This document shows, in pieces, positions 9,619 through 20,153 of a stretch of 54,579 nt of DNA. Made by a program: the position numbers and the translations under genes. The notes beneath the pieces were generated by a model, which had not been told where the DNA came from, made no database searches, and saw nothing but the letters and a program-made list of their open reading frames with translations. Within the stretch, counting starts at the first letter, position 1, and the number at the start of each line of letters is the position of its first letter. This DNA comes from Chloromonas sp. AAM2. Its lineage: Eukaryota; Chlorophyta; Chlorophyceae; Chlamydomonadales; Chlamydomonadaceae. The DNA lies in assembly GCA_004335635.1 (NCBI GenBank), contig QAXH01000495.1, positions 678 through 55,256 of the forward strand, written 5' to 3'.

Positions 9619-12174
9619 GTTACATGGCTTGTAATGGTTCAATCCACGGTGCTGCAGCTAGACACAATAACTCACCAAGAAGTACGCGCCTGGCAATCGT
9701 TAAGCCAAGAAGTGTCACTGGCAGCAAGTTGCAAAGAACGTCTGTACATGATGTCTGATAATTGTTAGCATTCTGTGAATACACTAGCATTCTGCGATTA
9801 CATTAGCAGTCTGTGAATACTTGTTACGATCAATGAATGGTGCTTGCAGAGCACGTCCCCCAAAGAGGAGCTCTTGCTGTGGCAGACGTACTTCAATCTG
9901 GCATGGACACTCAGGGGCAACCAGCGGAACAGCTTTGGCTTCTACGCATGCTCAGACGGGGTGGCCATCAGCTTTGCGATCCGTCAACCGCCGTCAACTG
10001 TGAAGGAGACTGGGCCCAGCACACCACCAGTCAAGAAGGCAAGACACAGCACCACAGCAACAGCAGCAGCAGCAGCAGCAGCAGGTGCCCCACCTGTTTC
10101 CAGTGCAGAAAGTGTGAACATTGGACCAACGCCTCGCAGGCGTCCGTGCATGCAGCCGCCGGTCTCAGTATGGCACGGTGATGTGGCGCAGTGCCGTGCA
10201 CACCCAGCCTGTTCTCGGTCTCGCACGATGGGAGGCCCTAGCAAGCAGACAACATCGGGCCATGTTCCTCCATGTGGCCGTCAGCCTTGGCCACATGAGG
10301 TGCCTGCAAAGCATCCACAACAGAATCAGCCGCAGCAGGCACAGCCACAGGCACATGAGCAACAGCAACAAGCAGCAGCATACAACCAGACCTAGCAGCA
10401 TCTCCGATACCAACAACAGCACCAGGACCAGCAGGGCGCCCGGGGACAGGCACGTGAGCTACCGCCCACTCTGCCCATTGCGGATGCTGACATTGCTCGC
10501 ATCAAGTTGCGAGATGGCTTGGGTTTGTTTAGCTGTCTGGATAGAGACCACCAGATTGAGGCTGCAGCAGGTGCTATGCGTCTATTAGCGTCAGCAGAAG
10601 CAACATCGCCACAGACAACATCCACCAGAGCAGCTGCTGTTGACCACTACCATGTGCTTGTGACAGCTTCCAAGCAATCTGTCTCTCAAGCACAGGTGGC
10701 ACAGCAAAGCGCAGTCACAGCACCGGCACACCGCAGGCGTGCAACCCAGCTTGTTCGCCAGGCGTCAACCTTCACCAGGCAGCTTGAAAGCCACAAACAT
10801 GACCTGGGAGTGTTGAGGTCAGGTCAGCGGCGAGACAGGGCCACCTGGATGCCCAACGATGTGAATCGGGCAACGCATGCAGCGCAGCAGCTGCGCATCA
10901 GTGCCAAGAATATCAGTGCAACAACACAGGCAGCTGCAGAGGCGGCTGTGTCAGCGACTACCCAGCCGGACAGAGCTCTCCGCATAATGGCAATCAATCC
11001 TGGCCAGACGGATATGCTTACTGTGGTTGACGACCATGACAGGGCGTGGAGTGTCGGCACACGTGCCTTTAAGGAGATAGCCGGTATGAGTGAGTGTGTG
11101 TCGCATTTGTGTGTATGAGCAAAGCATGCGTTGGTAATGTCACCTGGTTACTTGGTTAGTTGGTAGTATATACGTATGCAAGTAGCTGTATAGCCGCAGC
11201 ATAGCAGCATACACATGGTTGGGAATGCTTGTAATGCCGTCCACTGAAACTTAAACGTTAACGCATACTCAATCAAAATTATGATGTTATAGGGGTGCCC
11301 AAGGGGTTAATGGGTTTCTAAACAACGAGGCCGAGGGTGAAGTGATGCTGAGCAAGCTTGAGATCTTAAACCCTACCCTACCGCACCAATCCTAAACCTG
11401 ACCGAACAACCCTAGCAAATGTCAACAATTGTCAACAAATCATTGCTTTGCTTTCTGCCAAACTGCAGACAATTCCGGTTGTGGAACAATGCGCGGAGCA
11501 AGTCTACCAACAAATTTGTGCTTGCCTCACGCCTTGTCATGGGATGGCCAAGCTTTGCCTTCCAGCCTGCCGGGCAATACATGACGGCCAAGGACTGGCT
11601 CAGGAGGGTGCCACCGCCCAGGGATGGCACCGTGGTATCCAAGCTGGAGCAAATTTGCTATCTATCTAACGCAATGTGACATCCTGGTTGTCTACCCCGC
11701 AATGGGTGACCATCCAACTTGTTCAATCCCCCGGCGCGGTATTCTTGACTATTACTTGCACAGCAGCTGTAGCGAAGGCTGGGCGTCTATGGGCAACTAC
11801 AGCGGGCAATGGAAGGGATGGCGTGCACCCTGACCCGTGGTCCGCCTCGGGAGAACACCCTAGTGTTTTATGGAAACGGCGCTGATAGCTGCATAAGCCG
11901 CTGGTTGGGCGGGGCGCCTCACAAGGCATTCCGGCAGGTGCTCAATCGGCACGCCATGGTGGTTGCGGTTGAGGATCACCTCACCTCGCGATTCTGCTCG
12001 GGTTGCGTAGGAGCAAGCATTGCAGACCAGCTCCGTGCAGCAGGCGTGGCTCCACAGCCAGAACGTCGGAGGGCTGCAGCAACGCTCCCACTACCAAGGG
12101 GCCTGCAACAGATCAGGCAGTGCAAGGCGCACAAACTGAAGGGGGTGAAGTTCGCAGGGAGCAGCAGGCGTTAC

Positions 12175-12197
12175 NNNNNNNNNNNNNNNNNNNNNNN
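12175..12197. other. Assembly gap (23 N)
   Basis: The gap falls in the zinc-ribbon part of the Fanzor gene. The frame continues across it only if 23 is the true length. Confidence 1.
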
Positions 12198-12417
12198 CGA
12201 CACGGTGTGGCAGCGGGATGTCAGTGCAGCGCGAAACATAATGCACGTGGGCTTGTGGAGCATGGTGGGCTTTCCTAACCGGCCACCCGTTCTGGCACGC
12301 AAACAGCAGCAGCAGCAGCAGCAGCAGTGGCCACATGAACAAGAGGAAAGACAGGGGCTGGAGCCGCATCAGCTAGAGGCAGAAGTGGCCCTAAACAACC
12401 CGGCGAACTATGAGTAG

Positions 12418-12998
12418 CATGGCACAGTCCACACCAGCCAGAAAAGCAAGGTGTATGTGACGTGTATGAGATAGTTATTTATGCAGAAAGGATGTGCAGT
12501 AGCTGAAGACCAGTTGCTAGTCATCTCGCATTCATACTTTACTGACATTTGACACCAGCTTAAACCTTTGATGGCAGTAGTCTGGTATGTAAACCAATGT
12601 TGTACCTCTTGGCTGACCAAAGTTGTGATTGTTGTAACTTGTGAGGGGATGACCAAAGTTGTGATTGTTGTAAGTTCGACCATTGACAAATTTAGCTGGT
12701 CACCTTGTCTTGGCTAAGGGAATGCTTTTGAGAAGGTGGTTTGTCCCTGTCAACAGTTGACATTGTGAGGGTTGCCATTTCACTAACGCCGACACTGACC
12801 TTGACCCTGACAATCTTTCAATTCATGCCATTTATACGTCTAACGGGACGCTTTCGGAAGGCGTTCTGTGGTGTGATGGCCACAAGGGACTTACCACCCC
12901 TTGCTGACACGGTCAGATTCCCCTTTACTAGGAGAAATTTTTGCAATTTTGCGCAATCAGGTGATGTTTTGGCGTTGGACGTGCTTCCTGGTGTGCAC
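12418..12998. other. 3' flank of the Fanzor gene, no gene
   Basis: It contains two direct copies of TGACCAAAGTTGTGATTGTT, 36 bp apart (12614 and 12650). In Fanzor elements the guide RNA is encoded at the 3' end, so this flank is where one would look. I could not recognise the element end or an RNA fold by eye. Confidence 0.4.
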
Positions 12999-13091
12999 TC
13001 CTGCTCACGGCTTGGTTTGCTATCTTGGTTGGCCGCCTCAGATGCACAAGAGCCAAGTCAGTATGGATGAGTACACCACTGGCCTGGAGTC
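12999..13091 (+). repeat. Fragment matching a starch synthase III exon and its 3' splice site
   Basis: From 13042 the sequence matches, with one mismatch in about 50 bp, the start of the SS3 exon at 34876-34763 read on the minus strand (MHKSQ, then [11 protein letters not shown]). Upstream it also matches intron sequence around CTCCTGCTCACGG, with a short length difference before CCTCAG. Because intron is included, the copy was made at the DNA level. It is not part of any gene model here. Confidence 0.75.
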
Positions 13092-13288
13092 CCACTCATC
13101 GACACCTGACGAGAAATGGGGCGTTTCTCGTCGTCGTCTCTCGTAAAGTCCCCAAGGATGCAACACATCCTTCACGTAATTCGTACCGAGGTCCGTCACT
13201 CATCACACGTCAAAAGTTCACAATAAGAACCTTCCAAACGTGACTAGAAAAGTGTTCCGACTCATCCAAAGTGTTCCGACCCAGAACT

Positions 13289-13440
13289 TCTGAAACGGTT
13301 TCGGTGCTGAATTCGCCACCTACTTAAGGCACGACGTTTATTTCACTGCCATAGACATCAAACAGCGAGCTCGTGCAGCTCCAGTCATCCCCAATCAACG
13401 AGACCCCAAGCCCCTCCGGAACTCATCAGCCTTGCATAAG
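13289..13440 (+). promoter_or_regulatory. Promoter and first 5'UTR exon of four-TM gene copy 2
   Basis: The motif CTGAAACGGTTTCGGTGCTGA (from 13290) is followed by TACTTAAGG and ACGACGTTT, as in copy 3. The untranslated exon ends CATAAG at 13440. The 5'UTR intron is 13441-13769. Confidence 0.5.
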
Positions 13441-13801
13441 GTAAGCCTTGGACGAAAGTCTCGGCCCAAGACCTGGTGAATACCAGGCTGTCTAGCCAGT
13501 GGATGCTTTGCACGTGCACCTGCACTAGTCGGAGACGCAGCGACCTGGCATGTACACCTGCACTAGTCAAAGGCACAGGGACCAATGCTTGACCAACAAT
13601 CCGACATGCCGCAGCACGGCAACGGCCTTGCTCTCGGCCTTTTCTCTCTGCCTTTCTCCCTGCCCCAAATGCAAGCCCAATGGCTTTGACCGTCCGATGG
13701 CCGCACATATCTTGAACTTTCCTGTGAGAAAGTTGGCCTAGATTGTGTTTGACTTCCCGCGCTTTGCAGGTCCATCTCCTCACTGCCAAGCAACACCCAT
13801 C

Positions 13802-15069
13802 ATGTCAACAACACTCGCCTCCGTCGTCCCCGTTGCTGCTCTCGCTTTTGCCACCTGGGTAGGTGCCGAGACAGTGTCCACGTCACCATCTCAAATCTTC
13901 GCATGTATCTCAACCCACCACTCGCTCATTCCCATCGCCATTAGGCACGATGTTGGCACTCTGCTGCCGATGTATGATCTGCCAATCTGCCAATCTAATG
14001 ACAATGTGGCATTGTCAAGGTTTCCCACTGACAATTCAAACTTGCATTTCATTAGAACGTTCAAGCTGCATGGAAATGAAGCTGTTCTACTGCAGCGCTA
14101 ACACCATGCACAGTAGATGCCGCAGTGTCCACACGTTCAAGCCCACATTTGTGCGCGTTTCGTAGGCTGTGTACCTCGGAGGTCTGGCCTCGTTGCAAAG
14201 CGATTGTGCCAGCTCCGGCGCTGACGCTGCCCCAGGCAACCCAGGCACATACGGCTTGGGCAATGACGTCCTACCTTGCAGCAAGTCGTAAGTACCGAAG
14301 GGATAGTGGCTGTCTCCTCGCAGCTCAGTTGGGTGGACAAACTCCCAACGCGCACAGCACCTACTGATCCCGCTGACCATTTCGCCTGCTTCACCCATTC
14401 GCAGCTACCGCCTGTACTGGTACTACATGTCGTACGAGATTGTGATCATCATCCTGCTTGTCGTCGCCGCCGTGGTTGGCAAGATGCGCCAGACCCAGTC
14501 CGCCTTCACCGGCTTGTTTGCCATCGCCACCGTCTACTTCACCTTGGCCTCCGAACACTTCCTCACCGGCGAGAGCATCCCGTAAGTCACACCTCCTGAT
14601 AGGTAACCACCATGACTAACAACCTGAACAAACTCATTGCCATCCATGACTGATCAGTCGAGAGTTACTTCACCTCAGCCACACAGTGGCTTTTACTGTC
14701 TTCCTGCAGAAGTCCCTACAATCATTGACTGTAATCCAGTGCAAGTTGTTTGCTGCTGCTTCTTAGACCTGGAAAAAAAACTCTGCTCTTGTCTCTACCC
14801 TGCAGAAGTCCCTACAATCATTGACTGCAATCCAGTGCAAATTGTTTGCTGCTGCTTCTTAGACCTGGAAAAAAACCCTTCTCTTGTCTCTACCCTGCAG
14901 ATACTACACCTCTGGCTCACCCCTGAACAGAATCCGCACTGTCGTTGCTGGCGCCATCATGACTGCCCTTATGAACGCTGTGGCAGTCCTCGTCCTCGGT
15001 GCTTTGGAGCATGGGCCAATTGACCGGGCAGCCGACAAGACCACCACTGCCACCAACTCCCCTGTCTAA
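13802..15069 (+). CDS. Four-transmembrane protein, tandem copy 2
   Basis: Exons are 13802-13858, 14166-14287, 14405-14581 and 14901-15069, in the same phases as copy 1. The product is 174 aa. Protein features match copy 1: N-terminal anchor MSTTLASVVPVAALAFATW, a loop with two Cys, three further spans and a Thr-rich tail. The last intron carries a tandem duplication that creates extra CTGCAG acceptors. Intron 1 remains open in the exon-1 frame for about 80 codons. Copies 2 and 3 are closest to each other and differ by one silent base in exon 1. Confidence 0.87.
14710..14900 (+). repeat. Tandem duplication inside the last intron of copy 2
   Basis: Two units, 14710-14805 and 14806-14900 (96 and 95 bp), each end in CTCTACCCTGCAG. 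Only the second CTGCAG joins to the conserved last exon. The first and an upstream CTGCAG at 14704-14709 are decoy acceptors. Confidence 0.85.
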
Positions 15070-15648
15070 GCGATCCTTGACAGATGTATGCTGTGTGGTG
15101 CAAGTGTACAGCTGGGCTGTCAACACATCCCACTCAGACTTGCGAAAGGTGACAATGCCATACACCTTGTACACCATAGACCTTGGCTTGTTTACCGCAT
15201 GTGGCCATGTCTCCCACAGGCATAACCTACAACAAGGGACCAACAGCACTCCAGCCTTTTATGCCGCCATTTGGCACGTACATCCAATTTTGCCCCGAGT
15301 GGGATGGAAGTGGCCTCCATACATATGGTGCCTGACTTGCTTTGGCGGGTTCACAGCACATGGCTGGGTGCATGAGCAAGAGCAAGTACTGATCCATTTG
15401 TGCTCTAAAGTAGATTCATTCTTTAGTAGTCAGATTGTTGGGTATTGGACCCGTGCAGTAGAAAATCGGATTCCTTTCCAATTTCTGAGCTGATCTCATT
15501 TGATGTCATCACTCCAGCTCTTACTGTCTGAAGTTCCTGTACTACGCACAGTACAATAAAGAAAGGATTTCTCATTTTATTTATAGACAGTGCAATAAAA
15601 CACTTGTACACTGGCATCCTGTATTGTATATAGCCACAACTATGCAAC

Positions 15649-15653
15649 TGTAA
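15649..15653 (+). terminator. Candidate TGTAA poly(A) signal, copy 2
   Basis: TGTAA lies 580 nt after the stop, in the block conserved with copy 1. Confidence 0.4.
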
Positions 15654-15762
15654 GAATCCTTGTCAATCGCTGACCTCCTCTCCCGTTTAATGTCACCACG
15701 CCGACTCTGCCAGTCTGAACTTCAACCGACAAGTGAAAGAGTATGGTACATGACGGCCAGGT

Positions 15763-17373
15763 CACATTGTAGTACTGTACACAATCATGTAGAGTAGTGC
15801 ACAACATCCATTGCACACACAGCATTACGTAGTGCAGTGTATCCTGTGTTGTGACAACACAATCACTCTGTGCCAGCCTTTCTCTTTACAAGGAGGGAGT
15901 GCACACCATGCAGCACGTTCAACGCAAACATCAACAAATTGTCAAATTGTCCAATCGCATACCAGCTTGCCTGGTCATGGTGGGACATTTGATTTGAACC
16001 AGTTATCCTTCAAAGAAACTTCCACCTGCCTGCATGAGTGAGGCATCATCTACGTTCAGGCTCAGCGATGTTCATGTTGTGCGAGTTGCAAACATGAGAG
16101 AATACTCTGTAAAACACTTTTAAAACACTTTTTAAAACACTTCATGTAATATATAATATGTGAGTTCAGTTGAGCTCCGTTGTGCGCTGAAGCAAGTCTG
16201 ACTGTCCATGCTAGTGTTGAAACGCCTTAATCCATGTAAGGCAAGCCAAGGAAGCACACTGCTCCTTGTGTTGGCCTTACACAACAGGAAAGATGCAGCG
16301 AGGCCATGTACTGGGACAGTTGCACGGCCCACACTGCAGCGTTGCTACTGAGACAGTTGGTTGGAATTCCACCACTCCAAGAGAGATGTGCAGTCGTCAG
16401 TCAGTACAACCATTCGGCGAAGTGAGGGCCACTGGGCACATAGCGGTCAGCAGGCAGGGAGCCAGCAGCTGGATGCTCATGATAAAACTGATGCAAGTCA
16501 TCCTCATGCACACCACTGTTGCTCATGCATGGCAACAGGCGGCACAGTTGCCCCAGGTGCTTCAGTCCCATGCCCACTGTGATCAAATGTAAATGTCACC
16601 ATATCTCCAAAAATCTCTTGAAATGCTTGATGCGTGCCAGGCCCTCAGGGCTGACGTAAACACGTGACTAGCGACAGGGTCCGCACACACACGACTAACT
16701 ATGACTCCTTATTCTGTCATGATTGAACTTGTGAACCACACATGGCACAGCTTGGCCCAATGCTTTGACGCGCTTACTGGAAGCTGAGGTCTGGCAGTGG
16801 GCAAGCCAGAATTGCAGAAGAGATAGCTGGTGGGTTTTGAGTGATGGCTCCTGTCCAGGGTGTCGTTTCTATCTACCGACCCAAATGTGTAGAAAGGGAA
16901 ACTCTCCGCTCATTGCGGAGATTCCCTTTCTTGCGGAGTTCAAGCAGTCGCTTCAGCCACATAGAATTGAGTGCGCATCTCAACACTTGCTTGTTGCTTG
17001 CATGTAGCGTACAGGCTATCCACACACACCTGCATTTGTTGGGGGCCATGCTGCAGTGAGAGTGTCTTGGCCTTCAAAAGGGATGATGGATCATCAGACG
17101 ACGCACACACACAGGGTCAGGAGCCAAGTGTCAACAAGAGGCAACCTCAAAGTCTCCCACTTCAAATGGCAAACGTCGTTTTTTTAGGGACGGACGTATG
17201 CACAATAAAATAGTGAGGGCCGGAAGCCAGGGGCGGGCTGAACCCCGATGGTGGGTCCAAAGTTCAATGCAAGGGCATGCATGGGCCTGCCCGGAACCAA
17301 CGCACGGAACACTGGTTGCGGGACGCCTCCACCCTGTGCCCCCGGATGATGTATGCTAGGCACAACCCATTAA
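15763..17373. other. Intergenic, no gene resolved
   Basis: No ORF here has convincing splice context. It contains an imperfect hairpin at 16892-16930 (GAAAGGGAA arm, loop TCATT). Confidence 0.5.
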
Positions 17374-17376
17374 TTG

Positions 17377-17676
17377 ATGGAGCATGCGCTCACCATCATC
17401 AGGCATGAGAATTTCACGCGGGACGAATTAGTCAAGCTTTGCAATGAAGGCCGCTGTTTGCGGCCTGCTATTATGTTTACTAATGGTTTGATCAGAATGG
17501 CCTTCTTTCGGGGGATCTGGCACCATGCATCTCATGCAATGCTGCATGATGCTAGGTCATGTGCATGCTCAACGCTCAAAGTGTTGGCACACTGTCGTGA
17601 GGCATATCTGGCACCAGGTATTGTCTCACCATGCAAAAAAGTGAAGAAGCAGCAAATGAAAAGGGGCGGAGCCTGA
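17377..17676 (+). CDS. Unrecognised 99-aa ORF
   Basis: An ATG-initiated ORF with mixed, protein-like composition (starts MEHALTIIRHENFTRDELVK, ends with a Lys-rich tail). It has no neighbours, no introns and no family that I recognise. It may be a fragment of a mobile element or a chance ORF. Confidence 0.2.
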   Translation: MEHALTIIRHENFTRDELVKLCNEGRCLRPAIMFTNGLIRMAFFRGIWHHASHAMLHDARSCACSTLKVLAHCREAYLAPGIVSPCKKVKKQQMKRGGA

Positions 17677-18088
17677 AACCCGGATCAGGATGCTTGTGAC
17701 TGGAGGATGTGCAAGTCATCTCATGCACATCATGACCACGCATGCCCATAAAGTACCCATGCATACTATGACAGATGACAACTGCGCCAGCATCACCACA
17801 TCGGTTGACCCCATGCCCTGCCGTCCACTCCAAGTAGATGCATTATGCTGATGCTCGCTTGCCCAAACCTGCACCCCTCAACGCACTTCTGCACAGATAC
17901 TGCTGGCCCTCAGATCCCCGTCACCGTACATGCCTCAGCACTTATCAAGTAGGGCGGAGGAAAACGATGTCTGCGGCAACAGGTCACATTCCAGACGAAC
18001 ACAACTCTGGCCGTAGCGCCGCTTTGCGGCCCACACTTGCTTTCAAACATGTCTCACTCAGAACTTCCAAAGGCTCTGACTTGGAACT

Positions 18089-18242
18089 TCTGAAACGGTT
18101 CTGGTGCGGAATTCGCCACCTACTTAAGGTGCGACGTTCGACCCATTTGCCACAGACGTCAGTCATCGAGCTCAGGCACCCACAAACACTCCAAGGCGAC
18201 AACAGCCTGAGGCCCCCCCAAAAGTCATCAGCCTTCCACAAG
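18089..18242 (+). promoter_or_regulatory. Promoter and first 5'UTR exon of four-TM gene copy 3
   Basis: The motif is slightly changed (GAAACGGTTCTGG, from 18092), then TACTTAAGG and GCGACGTT follow at the same spacing as copy 2. The untranslated exon ends ACAAG at 18242. The 5'UTR intron is 18243-18560. Confidence 0.5.
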
Positions 18243-18592
18243 GTAAGCCTTGGACAAAAGTGTCGGCTGAAGACCTGGTGAGTAAAAGGCTGTCTAGCCA
18301 GTTGATGCTTTGCACGTGCACCTGCACTAGTCGGAAGCACAGCGACCAATTCTTTACCCACAATCCGACATGCCGTGGCACCATCGTTAGTAGTCAGCAG
18401 CACCTGAGCATATCAGCCTTCCTCTCGGCCTTTTCTCTCTGCCTTTCTCCCTGCCCCAAATGCAAGCCCAATGGCTTTGACCGTCCGATGGCCGCACATA
18501 TCTTGAACTTTCCTGTGAGAAAGTTGGCCTAGATTGTGTTTGACTTCCCGCGCTTTGCAGGTCCATCTCCTCACTGCCAAGCAACACCCATC

Positions 18593-19641
18593 ATGTCAAC
18601 AACACTCGCCTCCGTCGTCCCCGTTGCTGCTCTGGCTTTTGCCACCTGGGTGGGTGCCGAGACAGTGTCCACGTCACCATCTCAAATCTTCGCATGTATC
18701 TCAACCCACCACTCGCTCATTCGCACCGCCGTTAAGCACGATGATGGCACTCTGCTGCCGATGGTATGACAATGCGGCATTGTCAAGGTTTCCCACTGAC
18801 AGTTCAAACTTGCATTACATCAGTACATTCAAGCTGCGCTAACGTGCTAGCACCATGCACAGTACTCCAGTGTCCTCACGTCAATGCCCACAATTGTGCG
18901 CGTTTCGTAGGCTGTGTACCTCGGAGGTTTGGCCTCGTTGCAAAGCGATTGTGCCAGCTCCGGCGCTAGCGCTGTTCCAGGCAACCCAGGCGCATACGGC
19001 GTGGCCGTTGACGTCCTACCGTGCAGCAAGACGTGAGTACCAAGATGTCTCCTCGCAGCTCAAATTGGGTGGGAAACCCTGCAACGCGCACAACGCCTGC
19101 AGATTCCGCTGACTATTTCGCCTGCTTCACTCATTCGCAGATACCGCCTGTACTGGTACTACATGTCGTACGAAATTGTGATCATTATCCTTCTCGTCGT
19201 CGCCGCCGCGGTTGGCAAGATGCGCCAGACCCAGTCCGCCTTCACGGGCTTGTTTGCCATCGCCACCGTCTACTTCACCTTGGCCTCCGAAAAGTTCCTC
19301 GCCGCCGAAAGCATCCCGTAAGTCGCGTAGCCTTTGACAGCTGACAACCATCCATAACTGTCCAGCTGCGGACTACGCCATTGCGCTCTATTATGTGCTA
19401 TTGTATGCGGGCAGTATACGTCGGTTTCTCGATATAACTCCACCTACTCTTGCCTCTACCCTGCAGATACTACACCTCTGGCTCACCCCTAAACAGAATC
19501 CGCACCGTCGTTGCTGGCACCATTATGACTGCCCTGATGAACGCTGTGGCAGTCCTCGTCCTCGGTGCCTTGGAGCATGGGCCAATCGAGCGGGCGGCCA
19601 ACAAGGGTGCCACCACCACTGCCACCAACTCCCCTGTCTAA
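18593..19641 (+). CDS. Four-transmembrane protein, tandem copy 3
   Basis: Exons are 18593-18649, 18911-19032, 19141-19317 and 19467-19641, with the same phases as the other copies. The product is 176 aa because the tail has two extra residues (KGATTTATNSPV end). The third loop has KFLAAESIP in place of HFLTGESIP, and the first loop has AYGVAVDVLPC. Its introns are the shortest of the three. It converges on the starch synthase III gene about 3.2 kb away. Confidence 0.87.
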
Positions 19642-19704
19642 GCGTTCGTCGACAGGTGTATGCTGTGTTGTCTCAGCACATCCCACTCGCCTGCCAGCTG
19701 CACT

Positions 19705-19709
19705 TGTAA
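19705..19709 (+). terminator. Candidate TGTAA poly(A) signal, copy 3
   Basis: TGTAA lies only 64 nt after the stop, in a position where copies 1 and 2 have changed bases. Copy 3 may have a much shorter 3'UTR. Confidence 0.35.
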
Positions 19710-19987
19710 AAAGTTACAATGCCGTAGACCATGTACAACATTAGCTTGTTTACCGCATGTAGCCATGTCTCCAGCTGGCATGGCATACAATAGATGACCA
19801 ATCGCAGCTACATCTGAATTTTTTTTCTTTCACCCCAGCACTTGGCGCCTGCATGGGCGTGTAACATCAGTTTTGCTTGGCTATGGGTCTTGCCTCCATA
19901 CATATCGTGCCACTGCTTGCTTTGACCTTTGGGTTCTTGGCACCAGGCTGAATGTGTGCAGTCTTGCGCAAGCAAGAGGAAAAGAGT

Positions 19988-20153
19988 GCAGTGATCCCTT
20001 TCAATTCTGTAGTATACAATATGACAGAGGACTTGTGCGCTGCGCTGCCTTGTGTATCTACACACTTCTTGCAGTGATCCCTTTCAATTCTGTAGTATAC
20101 AATATGACAGAGGACTTGTGCGCTGCGCTGCCTTGTGTATCTACACACTTCTC
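19988..20153. repeat. 83-bp perfect tandem duplication
   Basis: Two adjacent copies begin GCAGTGATCCC at 19988 and 20071. It lies in the gene-poor spacer and no function is seen. Confidence 0.9.

Larger units (their letters stand above)
7869..12417 (+). pseudogene. Fanzor-type (TnpB-like) RNA-guided nuclease gene, degenerate
   Basis: The C-terminal half has the TnpB/Fanzor order of motifs. These are the pre-RuvC block FYACSDGVAISFAIRQPP (about 9930), RuvC-I AINPGQTDML (10990), VFYGNGADSCISRWLGG (about 11865), then VVAVEDHLTSRFCSGC with the first zinc-ribbon cysteines (11995, 12004), and RuvC-III QRDVSAARNI (12211) with its Asp at 12217. In active relatives RuvC-I carries Asp; here codon 10996 is AAT (Asn). 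The frame from 9844 to 11118 is open except for one TAG at 10393 in a Gln-rich stretch. Upstream, a first exon (7869-7949, donor GTGAGA) joins in phase to an acidic exon at 8182. That exon has a TAG where its own repeat has GAG, followed by a one-base frame change. A 23-N gap cuts the zinc-ribbon region. Exons at 8300-9800 and 11419-11680 belong here but are not resolved. Not a working nuclease as read. Confidence 0.8.

Noticed and set aside
10393..10395. Reassigned TAG codon (as in some ulvophyte algae)
   Set aside because: SS3 and CWC25 both end properly at TAG here, so the standard code is used and the TAG codons in the Fanzor gene are better read as mutations or intronic.
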